From NCBI GenBank assembly GCA_050485785.1, contig JBJHCA010000118.1, forward strand, positions 1 through 6,790: DNA of 6,790 nt. The letters are read 5' to 3'. The stretch comes from JBJHCA01 sp050485785 (GTDB taxonomy: Bacteria; Bacteroidota; Bacteroidia; Chitinophagales; Saprospiraceae). Positions 1-6,202 of the stretch are shown in pieces. The notes under the pieces are model-generated. The model was given only the letters and a program-made list of their open reading frames with translations, was not told the origin of the DNA and ran no database searches. Positions within the stretch are counted from its first letter, which is position 1, and every line of letters begins with the position of its first letter. Position numbers and translations under genes: made by a program.

Positions 1-111
1 AAGCCCATACTTTTCAAGTGTAGCTTTCACACTTGTCTCACCAGCTTCCTTCAGGATAGCCAGCTTTTCTTCTTTGGTGAACTTCTTAGTTCCTTTTTCA
101 GTCTTTTCCAT
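1..111 (-). CDS. IS3-type transposase OrfA, helix-turn-helix N-terminus (partial)
   Basis: This is the N-terminal 37 codons of a protein that runs off the left edge. It starts at the ATG complementary to 109-111 and begins MEKTEKGTKKFTKEEKLAIL. The lysine-rich start, the KFTKEEKLAIL...EAGE segment (residues 10-25) and the later VKATLEKYGL segment match the first helices of the helix-turn-helix domain of IS3/IS911-type OrfA, which binds the terminal repeats of the element. In this family OrfA is normally about 90-110 residues and is followed by an overlapping OrfB with the DDE catalytic domain, made by programmed frameshifting; both would lie to the left. The reading frame is open across the whole segment. 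An orphan OrfA remnant cannot be excluded. Confidence 0.78.
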   Translation of the reverse strand, partial: MEKTEKGTKKFTKEEKLAILKEAGETSVKATLEKYGL

Positions 112-171
112 GTCCAAAATTACAAATATAATTACGTAATCCTATCCGATTTATTAGGGGGGCTTAACACA
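1..171 (-). mobile_element. 5' end of a partial IS3-family-like insertion sequence
   Basis: The left edge of the window holds the start of a transposase OrfA on the minus strand, preceded by a leader of about 60 bases. Read on the minus strand, that leader begins TGTGTTAAGCCCCCCTAA (complement of 154-171). It has the TG...CA tip and C-run seen in many IS3-type terminal repeats, so the element probably ends at about 171. The leader also contains a perfect 10-base palindrome, ATTACGTAAT (131-140), and two TAnnTTTG-like -7 boxes (complements of 115-122 and 123-130) that lack a well-spaced -33 box. The other end of the element is outside the window, so neither the terminal repeat nor the target duplication can be confirmed. 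The OrfA assignment is firm; the boundary is inference. Confidence 0.45.
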
Positions 172-410
172 TATGCATATTCAATGGTTCAGAATGAAAA
201 TATTGAATACAAAAAATACAATAAGCAGTAGTGACAAATAGATAGAGAATGAGATGAACAATCATAGCTTTAACGGCAATGTGCAAGCTGCATGACTGCT
301 ATAGAATGACGACAACAAAAACTGCTCTAGTACAATGCCCGCTTTACTAAAGCTTGTTTTGACAGCAAAATGATTTACAGACATGCTAACTGCTGAACAA
401 ATCACTTGTC

Positions 411-1358
411 TCAAGCAGTATTACTTGCGTACTTCAAGGATTCGCCAAGAATGTGAGCTTTGGTGACCTCTGCCGCCCGCTCAAGATCGTCGAGCCACGG
501 CAGATGGCCGGCTCCCGGCAACACTTCGAGCTGAGCGTTGGGCATTTTTTCGACCAGGTTGCGCCCAACTGTAGCATCGCCATAGTTGTCGTGCTCACCC
601 CAGAGGAAAAAGCTCGGCGATTGAACCGCGGCAAGCTCTTGCGGAGTGAACAGTAAAGAGGAGCGGATCCCCCTGAGATCCAGCATGAGGGAGGCTGCTT
701 GCGCCTCGTAGTACATAGTGTGGGTGTAGCGGAAAAGCGCTACGCACCACTCCAGCATTACCGGCGGGAAACGTCCGGCATCCAGAGTGGCACCATGTCC
801 CATTTGCCGCATCACCGACATCATGCCCTTCTCAGTGGCCGGCATTTTGGCTGCCAGACGCCACAGACCTGGCTGGAACAGCAGGCACATGATAAATGGC
901 ACCTTGATTCCCGGTGCAAACCCGGGGCAGCTCATGTGCACAGTGCGTAGAACCCGATCGGGATGCAGAGCACCGGCAAGTATGGCGAAGTCACTGCCTG
1001 AGGAAGACCCAACCAGGTGAGCACTGGGAAGTTCCAGGGCATCAAGAACGTCGACCACATGATTTTCGAAGACGGTGCGAAGATCATGCTTAAACCAGTT
1101 GAAGGGGTCGCTGAGACCAGTGCCCGGGCGATCCAGAATTATACAACGCAGACCGGACAAGTGGGTCACCAGCGGTGCCCAGGTGCTGCCCGAATTGGGG
1201 CCTCCATGGATGAAAAGCACCGGCGGACCCTCTTTACCAACTTCCTGTATCCGTACCTGAACACCTGCCTGTGGCAGTTGCACAAACCGTTCAGTGGGGG
1301 TTACGCCCGATACTTCCCACAGGCGTTGCTCGACTTTTCGGTATTGATTCTCATTCAT
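411..1358 (-). CDS. alpha/beta hydrolase fold protein
   Basis: This is a complete 315-residue alpha/beta hydrolase of the MhpC/haloalkane-dehalogenase-like superfamily. Numbering from the chosen Met: HGGP at 51-54 is the oxyanion-hole loop, and DRPGTGLSD at about 76-84 is the usual post-strand signature. GSSSG at 117-121 is the nucleophile elbow with Ser119. GEHD ends at the likely acid Asp257, and GAGH supplies the catalytic His285. The triad is intact, so it should be an active hydrolase such as an esterase, lactonase or C-C hydrolase; the substrate cannot be told. The frame stays open upstream to an ATG at 1433, but I chose the ATG at 1356-1358 (MNENQYRKVEQRL) because the extra 25 residues are cysteine-rich and unlike the family N-terminus. 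GC is higher than around it: 35 of 60 bases at 961-1020, against 26 of 60 at 2041-2100 in the cupin gene. That hints at separate acquisition. It stands alone, with long gaps on both sides. A TAnnTTTG-like box (complement of 1447-1454) lies upstream but lacks a well-spaced -33 element. Confidence 0.87.
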   Translation of the reverse strand: MNENQYRKVEQRLWEVSGVTPTERFVQLPQAGVQVRIQEVGKEGPPVLFIHGGPNSGSTWAPLVTHLSGLRCIILDRPGTGLSDPFNWFKHDLRTVFENHVVDVLDALELPSAHLVGSSSGSDFAILAGALHPDRVLRTVHMSCPGFAPGIKVPFIMCLLFQPGLWRLAAKMPATEKGMMSVMRQMGHGATLDAGRFPPVMLEWCVALFRYTHTMYYEAQAASLMLDLRGIRSSLLFTPQELAAVQSPSFFLWGEHDNYGDATVGRNLVEKMPNAQLEVLPGAGHLPWLDDLERAAEVTKAHILGESLKYASNTA

Positions 1359-1775
1359 GTGCTGCTGTTTTACAAGTAATCTGATGCATTGAGTTATGGG
1401 TATGGCGAGTGGACAAAATAAACGGCTTCCCACTTTCCCTTTGAACCAAAGTTAGCAATTCATATCAATATTTTAGCACTTATTCTCATCTTCATCTTGA
1501 TTAAGGCTCGGATAGCAAGCATCAGATTGCCAATGCATGGTGAATTTATCATTTTTGAATCAATTTTGGGTATTTGGAGCCTATAGTAGTTATGCTTATG
1601 CATCGGCTGACAGCGAAAGGCAAACTACATCGCTACGAGTGAGCGGACGCGAGCTTAACAAAAAGTTATCCATAAGAATAACAGGAATGTTTCAGTGCTT
1701 GATTTTGACTTAAGGCATAAGAGGGACGCGCAGAAAGCTCCGGGAAGGTAACCTTGCAGTGGGTATTATAGAGGG
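1359..1775. other. intergenic region between the hydrolase and cupin genes
   Basis: I find no convincing coding sequence in these 417 bases. The first part is AT-rich and may hold the hydrolase promoter. The middle (1589-1682) is an imperfect inverted repeat enclosing a markedly GC-richer core. Close to the cupin stop there are two weak hairpins: AAGGT-A-ACCTT (1745-1755) and TTATAG-AGGG-CTATAA (1766-1781). The second overlaps the cupin stop codon and may help end transcription, but it is AU-only at the closing end and lacks a U-run. Confidence 0.5.
1589..1682. repeat. imperfect inverted repeat, about 94 bases overall
   Basis: The left arm GTTATGCTTATGCAT (1589-1603) pairs with the right arm ATCCATAAGAATAAC (1668-1682) at 13 of 15 positions. 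Between them lie 64 bases that include a short internal inverted pair, CGCT...AGCG (about 1631-1645). The core is richer in G and C than the AT-rich DNA on either side. Size and shape resemble a folded attC-type site, a small non-autonomous mobile element (MITE) or an extragenic palindrome, but no known family is matched. The simple GTTRRRY/RYYYAAC arrangement of an integron attC is not satisfied. Confidence 0.45.
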
Positions 1776-2231
1776 CTATAAGTACACTACGCCAAATTCT
1801 CTGTCTATTTTTTCAGGATCAAAACTACCTCCCCGGATTTGGCGGTTTGATTCCTCAAAAAAATCTTCGGCCAAATGCCCGGGAAAAAGGTAGCTGATGA
1901 TTTTAACCTCCTCATTGCCAATGTTTTTTAATAAGTGTGGAACACCTCTTGAGCAGTGTATTGCATCACCCCGGCCCGCGATAACGGTTTCATTTCCAAT
2001 TTTTGCTTCCACAGTACCCTGCACAATGTGAAAGGTCTGATCTTCCCACTTATGATAGTGTTCAGGTACAAAGCCGCCGATATCTATGGTTCCTTCTGTA
2101 ATGACATACTCGCCGTTTGTCGCATCCTTGCCGATCAGGATTCCGGTATATTCCTTGCCGGTCATCCAATATCTTTTCCTGCTTCCGCCAATTGCGATGG
2201 CCACCTTCTTTGACGTGTCAATATTCTGCAT
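1776..2231 (-). CDS. single-domain cupin protein
   Basis: This 151-residue protein is a one-domain cupin (a small beta-barrel, Cupin_2 type), usually a metal-dependent dioxygenase, isomerase or sugar/ligand-binding protein of the cytoplasm. Motif 1, G-x5-H-x-H-x4-[E]-x6-G, spans Gly52 to Gly72 with His58 and His60. The position normally held by Glu is Gln65, although Glu63 lies next to it. Motif 2 spans Gly88 to Asn103 and supplies the third histidine, His99 (GVPH). There is no signal peptide. The start is the ATG at 2229-2231 and the stop is TAG at the other end. It follows the broken NmrA-like gene by 113 bases on the same strand and could once have shared its transcript. Overall length and the Trp/Tyr-rich segment before motif 1 resemble quercetinase-like or uncharacterised cupins. 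The reaction is unknown, and the Gln substitution makes metal chemistry uncertain. Confidence 0.87.
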   Translation of the reverse strand: MQNIDTSKKVAIAIGGSRKRYWMTGKEYTGILIGKDATNGEYVITEGTIDIGGFVPEHYHKWEDQTFHIVQGTVEAKIGNETVIAGRGDAIHCSRGVPHLLKNIGNEEVKIISYLFPGHLAEDFFEESNRQIRGGSFDPEKIDREFGVVYL

Positions 2232-2330
2232 AGCTCAATGTTGTACTTTTCTGCCATTGGATTTATTACCAGATAAGGATTGGGGTATTGGTTTGGCGGT
2301 AAGAATGGATTGTTAAAGTTGCGTACATCT

Positions 2331-2353
2331 GAGATTGTAGCAAGCTACATCTC
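2331..2353 (-). terminator. stem-loop at the 3' end of the NmrA-like gene
   Basis: GAGA-T-TGTAGC-AA-GCTACA-TCTC forms a stem of up to 10 pairs with a single bulged T and a very tight loop. It overlaps the TAG stop codon (2345-2347) of the NmrA-like reading frame. No U-run follows on the minus strand, so it is not a canonical Rho-independent terminator. It may be a weak terminator or an mRNA 3'-end stabiliser between that gene and the cupin. Confidence 0.3.
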
Positions 2354-3210
2354 ATTTTTAACTTGCCGGAAGTAGTCTTCTACAGTTTGCAGGCCCGGAT
2401 GAATCGTTTTGAGATGTTCAATATCTGCCTTAAATACCGGTTCGCGATACCAAGCAAACATTTTCCTGATTTCGGGCATCAGGCTCATCAGAAGGAATTT
2501 CATCAACACTGATTTTCCGGGGTCAGCATTAAACACTTATTTGTAAGCATCGTGAAGTTGGCATAGGTAACCTCGTCACCGGCAATATCCAACGTCTTGT
2601 TCAGATACTGTTCAGGGTTTAAAAATGCATTGGCAGTAAACCAGCCTATATCTTCCGTTGAAATCATCTGAAGTGTTGTCTTGTCACCAAGCGTAGAAGG
2701 TAATACAGCCCAATGAAAAGACGCTCCCTGTACTTTAGGCTTGAGGTTGTCCATAAAATATACTGCCCTAAGGAAAGTGTACGGAAGTCCGGATTCTTTG
2801 ATATACTACTCACATTCGTGTTTTGTGATAAAGTGGGCAAGGTTTGGATTGTCGTCACACCGGGCAATGGAAGCAAGTACATAATGCTGCACGCCATGTT
2901 TTTTTGCAAGATCGGTCAGGTTTTTATTCTGCAAAACTTCCTTTTTTGCAGTTCCAAATTCCCAGTAGTTGGTCACTGCAAATATTCCGTGAACGCCATT
3001 CACCACCGGGTCAAGTGAGTTAATGTCGTTGAGGTTGCCTTGCACTACCTCAGCACCCATTTTCCGTAATGCAGAAGCGCTGTTGCTGTCCGGTTTTCTG
3101 GTCAGTGCTCTCACTTTTACGCCGGATTTCAGAAGTTGCCTGGCCGCAGCCCCGCCCTGTTTACCTGTAGTCCCGGTTACCAGAATGATCTTGTCCTGTA
3201 AAGCTTCCAT
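2345..3210 (-). pseudogene. NmrA-like NAD(P)-binding protein, broken by an amber codon and a frameshift
   Basis: The pieces together make one NmrA/HSCARG-like atypical short-chain dehydrogenase of about 288 codons, close to normal family length. The start (ATG at 3208-3210) gives VTGTTGKQGG at residues 10-19, the glycine-rich Rossmann NAD(P) loop, and later VTNYWEFG, a typical NmrA-family segment. After KHECE the frame meets TAG (complement of 2806-2808) at codon 135, where relatives have Glu or Lys. The same frame then continues with YIKESGLPYTFLRAVYF and on to an AGDEVTYANFT segment. A second lesion follows: the reading shifts to another frame between about 2503 and 2536. It ends with KMFAWYREPVFKADIEHL and HPGLQTVEDYFR, the expected C-terminus, at the TAG of 2345-2347. 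Such proteins act as redox sensors or NAD(P)H-dependent reductases in the cytoplasm. The gene is either decayed or affected by assembly errors. The neighbouring cupin also ends in TAG, so TAG recoding is unlikely. Confidence 0.82.
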
Positions 3211-3369
3211 CTCATTGGTTTTTTGATGTTTTGCCGGTTGCTTTTTTGATATCAGTTTGTTGTTGCTGGGACGCCTTCGTAAGCACTCCTCTCACTGCAT
3301 ACCCCGCACTGTTGTTTACACTTTATCGCATAATACCCCAAAGCCGCAGTTCAAAGCCAATAACAATCT

Positions 3370-3398
3370 CAAATGTAACAATTCCCCATGAAATCCAA
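3370..3398 (-). promoter_or_regulatory. Bacteroidota-type promoter candidate for the NmrA-like gene
   Basis: On the minus strand TTG (complement of 3396-3398) is followed after 18 bases by TACATTTG (complement of 3370-3377). This fits the sigma-ABfr pattern of a -33 TTG and a -7 TAnnTTTG, spaced about 17-23 bases. It would give a leader of roughly 150 bases before the NmrA-like start at 3210. It is also placed to transcribe the cupin beyond. Confidence 0.4.
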
Positions 3399-3581
3399 CA
3401 GGTATTTGGGTTTATAGTATAAAAACCATAACCCGACAACAATACCGGTTTACAGCAAATCAAAATTAAATCCCCGGTATGAATTGAATCTTCCGGAAAT
3501 TATGGAAGGGCTAATTCTTGGTTTGTTCTTGTGCAAAATTGGCCATGGTTGTTATTCCAATTCATGACCTGACTTTACCCC

Positions 3582-3623
3582 TTAAACCCGAGATAGATTA
3601 TCTAATGCATATTCCGGGTTTAA
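3582..3623 (-). terminator. nested stem-loop downstream of the beta-barrel gene
   Basis: The perfect 9-base inverted repeat TTAAACCCG (3582-3590) / CGGGTTTAA (3615-3623) encloses 24 bases. These hold a second small hairpin, AGATA-GAT-TATCT (3591-3603), and an ATGCAT palindrome (3605-3610). It begins about 30 bases after the stop codon of the last operon gene, where a transcript end is expected. No U-run follows on the minus strand, so an intrinsic terminator is only one option; an mRNA-stabilising 3' stem is another. Confidence 0.4.
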
Positions 3624-3654
3624 TTGCAGGCAACAATCCGACCCTTATCATGCA

Positions 3655-4738
3655 TCAATCCTCCCATCCGGGACGGTGCAATGTAAACACCCGGGATATG
3701 TTAAACCCAAAGTGAATGCCGCCTTCCAGCCAGTTACCGGTAGTTTCGGTGATAAAGCCTTTTTCAATCATGGTAGTGGCATTGGTGAAGTGAAGCTGAA
3801 ATACATGTCCACCCGTTTCAATGTCAAATCCAATCGACAGTGCATTAGTGTACTGACCGGCCAGTTGACCCGGAGGTACATAGTAATACTCCAGATTAAG
3901 CGAAGTGCGGTTGGTGAGTTTTTGCCGGGCAGCAATACCTATAATCAGCACAGTATTGGCCTCGGCCAGGGTGCGCACCAGATTGCGGTGAACCACAGTA
4001 GGCATAAGCTGTATGCTCAGATTTTCAGAAAATTTGCGGCCGGCCAGTAGCTGATGGGTGTAAAACAACCGGCTGGAGAAGTAATTCTCCCGGTCGGGAT
4101 ACTGCCAACGCAGGGTATTCACAGCCATGGATGACATATAACTCACAGTTACCGGCATATTACGTGCACCACTGCTCTGCCTCAAAATGCGATATTTAAA
4201 AAAACCATCCAGGGCTTTTTCATAACTACTCCTGCCAACGCCGATCATCAGATTTTCGGTCAGGCCGTAATNNNNNNNNNNGGCCGTAATCAAGCCCCAG
4301 ACGGATAGTAGCGGCATCCAGACCAAAAAAGTCGTAAATACCGCGGTTCAGTGTTCCAAAACGGTGTGAGATCTTAAAATCAAGTACACCGTGTGCCACA
4401 TTTTCAAGGGAATGACCATTGATCACCCGCGTGGTTTTGAATGTGGCAAATACATATTCTGTAGTGGGCTCATCCTCGCCCAGCAGAGCCAGCAAATCGA
4501 GCTCCTGAGCCTTTAAAACCGGACTCCAGGCTAACATCACCATCCATGCACAACAAAGAGATACCACAAAAGAAACTCCAAAAGCTCCTGAACCGGCTAC
4601 TGCCAAAGGTTTTTGCCTATTCTGACCGGATACATTCCTGGCCCGGCAGCTGCTGGCAACAACGTGTGGAACTGCTGCCCGCTTTCGGTTTTCTGTCATG
4701 CGATGTCCTGAGTAGTGGTTCAATGTGCCGGTTGTCAT
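3655..4738 (-). CDS. DUF5777-like outer-membrane beta-barrel protein (interrupted by assembly gap)
   Basis: The gene is interrupted only by a 10-N gap. Merging the identical 9-base ends on either side of it (see the gap entry) gives one open frame of 354 residues. A hydrophobic export segment at residues about 53-74 ends in SPVLKAQ|E, a typical Bacteroidota signal-peptidase site. After it come alternating-residue strands (TEYVFATFKTTRVINGHS, HGVLDFKISHRFG, RLGLDYGLTENLMIGVGRS and more) with the ISHRFG and GLDYGLTENL features of the DUF5777 beta-barrel family. The last residues lack a clear terminal aromatic. DUF5777 proteins are found mainly in Bacteroidota and have no established function; an outer-membrane barrel is inferred. 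A stretch of about 50 residues before the signal peptide is unusual, so the true start may be the ATG at 4697-4699 or later. The gene is last in the operon, 52 bases after yceI-like. Confidence 0.8.
4272..4281. other. 10-N scaffold gap flanked by identical 9-base ends
   Basis: Ten Ns separate two copies of GGCCGTAAT (4263-4271 and 4282-4290). If the contigs overlap by these nine bases, removing the Ns and one copy (19 bases) joins the two halves of the beta-barrel gene in a single frame reading LGLDYGLTENLMIG. The two halves lie in frames offset by exactly one base, as a 19-base excess predicts. The gap is therefore most likely a scaffolding artefact with no missing sequence. Confidence 0.85.
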
Positions 4739-4790
4739 GATTCCTGGGGTTTGTGGGTAAATGCTGCGTGCAAGGTATGCAAACCGGGAA

Positions 4791-5345
4791 TTACTTCAAT
4801 GGCAGATACCGCACGTTGACAGTCACTTCGATAACCCGGGCAATGTTGTCGCGCACCACGGCGGGTATGGTGATGTCGTGATCTGCTACGGCTACATTAA
4901 ACTGTGTGGTGGCACTTACCTGGCCGTCCTTTACCGTAATGACAGCCTCTGTATCGAGCGGTTTGGTAATATCCCTGATGGTGAGCTCACCACTAACCTG
5001 TGCGCGGTATTCACCGTTTCGCTCAAGGTCAATCTCGCTCATGTTTCCAATGCTGCCTTTAAAAGTAGCACGGGGATATTTGTTGCTCTCCATGTAGTTT
5101 TCATTAAAATGCTCCTGCATCAGGGCCTTTTCAAATTGAAACCCCTTAATGAGCACGGCAAATTCAATGTTTCCGGTAGCAGCATCCAGTACGCTGGTAG
5201 CCTGTCGGTTATGGGCTTCAATGTTCTCAAGCGGAGCCGATGAAAAAAAACGGATGTGGCCGTCGCGCGTAAAATACTTCTGGGCTTCGAGTTCTGCACT
5301 AAGCAGCGTGCAGAGTGCCAGCACCATCATTGCTAAGGGTTTCAT
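4791..5345 (-). CDS. YceI family lipocalin-fold periplasmic protein
   Basis: This is a complete 184-residue protein with a signal peptide (residues 1-22, ending LEAQ|KY), so the mature part is periplasmic or envelope-associated. HFNENYMESNKYPRATFKG at 79-97 is the hallmark YceI segment. SGELTIRDITKPL (118-130) and the later DHDITIPAVVRDNIA (155-169) are also typical of the family, and the length fits. YceI proteins form a lipocalin-like barrel that binds polyisoprenoids; TT1927b of Thermus binds octaprenyl lipid and a Campylobacter member binds a related chain. Some relatives sit beside cytochromes, suggesting quinone-related roles. Here it lies in the same operon as three cytochromes, 23 bases after the OB-fold gene and 52 bases before the beta-barrel gene. 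The ligand is not visible in the sequence. Confidence 0.92.
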   Translation of the reverse strand: MKPLAMMVLALCTLLSAELEAQKYFTRDGHIRFFSSAPLENIEAHNRQATSVLDAATGNIEFAVLIKGFQFEKALMQEHFNENYMESNKYPRATFKGSIGNMSEIDLERNGEYRAQVSGELTIRDITKPLDTEAVITVKDGQVSATTQFNVAVADHDITIPAVVRDNIARVIEVTVNVRYLPLK

Positions 5346-5368
5346 AATAAAGTTTTAGTTTGATGAAT

Positions 5369-5791
5369 TTAATGAATTACAATACAGCGGTTCATTACCA
5401 CGTCAGACAGAAATCCGGTTACCACGCCTTTGACAACCACGGGATCGCCGGGTTCCATCTCTTTGAGCTGATGAGTACTGTGCGGGTCGAGTTCGCAACT
5501 CACCAGCCCGAAAATGTGATCTGTCCGCAAATGAATTACCGGCTGCTTGCCGGCTTCAATATCGATCTCATGAAGCTCGCCGCTTACCTGCACTATTTTA
5601 CCCAGATATTTGGCATCTGCCGCAGCCATGTCGCTGTCGTAGGCATCAAACAAACTCACGGCGTCCGTGGTGTAATCCACATTGGCGCGCGTCATGTCAA
5701 AATGGGGCTTGTGGTACATCCTGTAGCCAATCACTGCACCAATGGCAATAGGTATCAGCAAAAGCCAGCCGTATTTTTTTAGCGTTTTCAT
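5369..5791 (-). CDS. membrane-anchored OB-fold protein (tRNA_anti-like)
   Basis: The 140-residue protein has an N-terminal hydrophobic segment (about 8-23) after KTLKK. It acts as an uncleaved anchor or a signal peptide, and the rest would lie outside the cytoplasm. From YLGKIVQVSGELHEI (62-76) to GDPVVVKGVVTGFLSDVVMNRCIV (115-138) the strand pattern and the KG...GFLxDVxxxxC ending match the tRNA_anti-like OB-fold family of Bacteroidota. The family name comes from fold similarity and does not show nucleic-acid binding. Cys99 and Cys136 could pair. It lies 14 bases from the cytochrome gene before it and 23 bases from yceI-like after it, so it belongs to the redox operon. Function is unknown; an envelope scaffolding or ligand-binding role is inferred from position only. 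Confidence 0.83.
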   Translation of the reverse strand: MKTLKKYGWLLLIPIAIGAVIGYRMYHKPHFDMTRANVDYTTDAVSLFDAYDSDMAAADAKYLGKIVQVSGELHEIDIEAGKQPVIHLRTDHIFGLVSCELDPHSTHQLKEMEPGDPVVVKGVVTGFLSDVVMNRCIVIH

Positions 5792-5805
5792 AGCCTTAAT
5801 TTGAG

Positions 5806-6171
5806 TTAGTTTTCAGGTGCTCCGTCCTCTACCCACGCTACAATCATAGCAACATCACAATCTTCCAGTTTATTCATTTCGAATGGCATAGGCGTAAATC
5901 CCGGACTGTGCGTTACCGCGCCAACCAGCGATCCGTTATCTGCCAAAAATTTAACACTGGCATACGTCTCAAGACTAAAGCCGGCTTCCTGTACGGTAGG
6001 GCCATGACAGCCATAGCAAAATGCTGACAGAATCGGAACTATGTCGGCACTGTAGCTTACATTTTCGGTGTCGCAGGTAATGGGATCATCATCATCATCA
6101 ATTTCATCACGCTTGCAGGCTGAGGTTACTAGTAATACTGCCAGTAAAAGAAAAAACAAATTCTTGTACAT
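5806..6171 (-). CDS. mono-heme c-type cytochrome lipoprotein (copy 1)
   Basis: The 121-residue protein starts with a lipoprotein signal (VTSAC, lipidated Cys19). An acidic linker, KRDEIDDDDDP, follows. Residues 52-56, CYGCH, are a c-type heme-binding motif; His56 is one axial ligand and Met95 (TPMP) the likely other. KLEDCDVAMIVAWVEDGAPEN is the family C-terminus. Two further cysteines, Cys33 and Cys105, are matched in the next gene and could form a disulfide. The protein is probably an envelope electron carrier attached to a membrane by its lipid. It is the middle copy of three paralogues, 31 bases after copy 2 and 14 bases before the OB-fold gene. The five Asp codons come from an (ATC)5 run on the plus strand (6085-6099). 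Resemblance is to the small planctomycete-type/Bacteroidota cytochrome c group; the redox partner is unknown. Confidence 0.9.
   Translation of the reverse strand: MYKNLFFLLLAVLLVTSACKRDEIDDDDDPITCDTENVSYSADIVPILSAFCYGCHGPTVQEAGFSLETYASVKFLADNGSLVGAVTHSPGFTPMPFEMNKLEDCDVAMIVAWVEDGAPEN
6085..6099. repeat. (ATC)5 trinucleotide repeat encoding the Asp run of cytochrome copy 1
   Basis: Five tandem ATC units on the plus strand encode the five aspartates after the lipidated cysteine on the minus strand. Such a repeat can change length by slippage in steps of one residue without breaking the frame. Confidence 0.7.
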
Positions 6172-6202
6172 AATTATGGAGTTTTTGGTGATCGTTCAAT
6201 GT

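Larger units (their letters stand above)
3211..3654. other. intergenic region with promoter and stem-loop candidates
   Basis: No supportable gene was found in these 444 bases on either strand. The right part (3582-3623) holds the stem-loop downstream of the beta-barrel gene. The middle holds a Bacteroidota-type promoter match at 3370-3398 pointing towards the NmrA-like gene. A second TAnnTTTG-like box (complement of 3461-3468) has no properly spaced -33 element. The rest is unremarkable AT-rich spacer. Confidence 0.5.

Noticed and set aside
1017..1379. Plus-strand open frame of 120 codons opposite the hydrolase
   Set aside because: It is antisense to a hydrolase with an intact catalytic triad, and its translation shows no recognisable domain.
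1447..1454. TAACTTTG -7 box upstream of the hydrolase
   Set aside because: The nearest TTG on the minus strand is only about 11 bases away, too close for the usual 17-23 base spacing.
1663..1674. TTATCCATA resembling a DnaA box (TTATNCACA)
   Set aside because: One mismatch, a single copy, and no AT-rich unwinding region or dnaA/dnaN genes; chance is more likely.
1589..1682. Integron attC site
   Set aside because: The outer arms read GTTAT...ATAAC, the reverse of the RYYYAAC...GTTRRRY order, and no matching R'' box was found to the left. Kept only as an unclassified inverted repeat.
2806..2808. TAG in the NmrA-like gene as a reassigned sense codon
   Set aside because: The cupin and the NmrA frame itself end in TAG at the expected places, and a second frameshift lesion is present, so simple gene damage or sequence error explains it better.
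3518..3715. Short plus-strand open frame in the intergenic region
   Set aside because: No recognisable domain; it overlaps the stem-loop and the antisense of the barrel C-terminus.
4761..5243. Plus-strand open frame of 160 codons opposite the YceI gene
   Set aside because: It is antisense to a clear YceI protein with signal peptide and family motif; no domain of its own.
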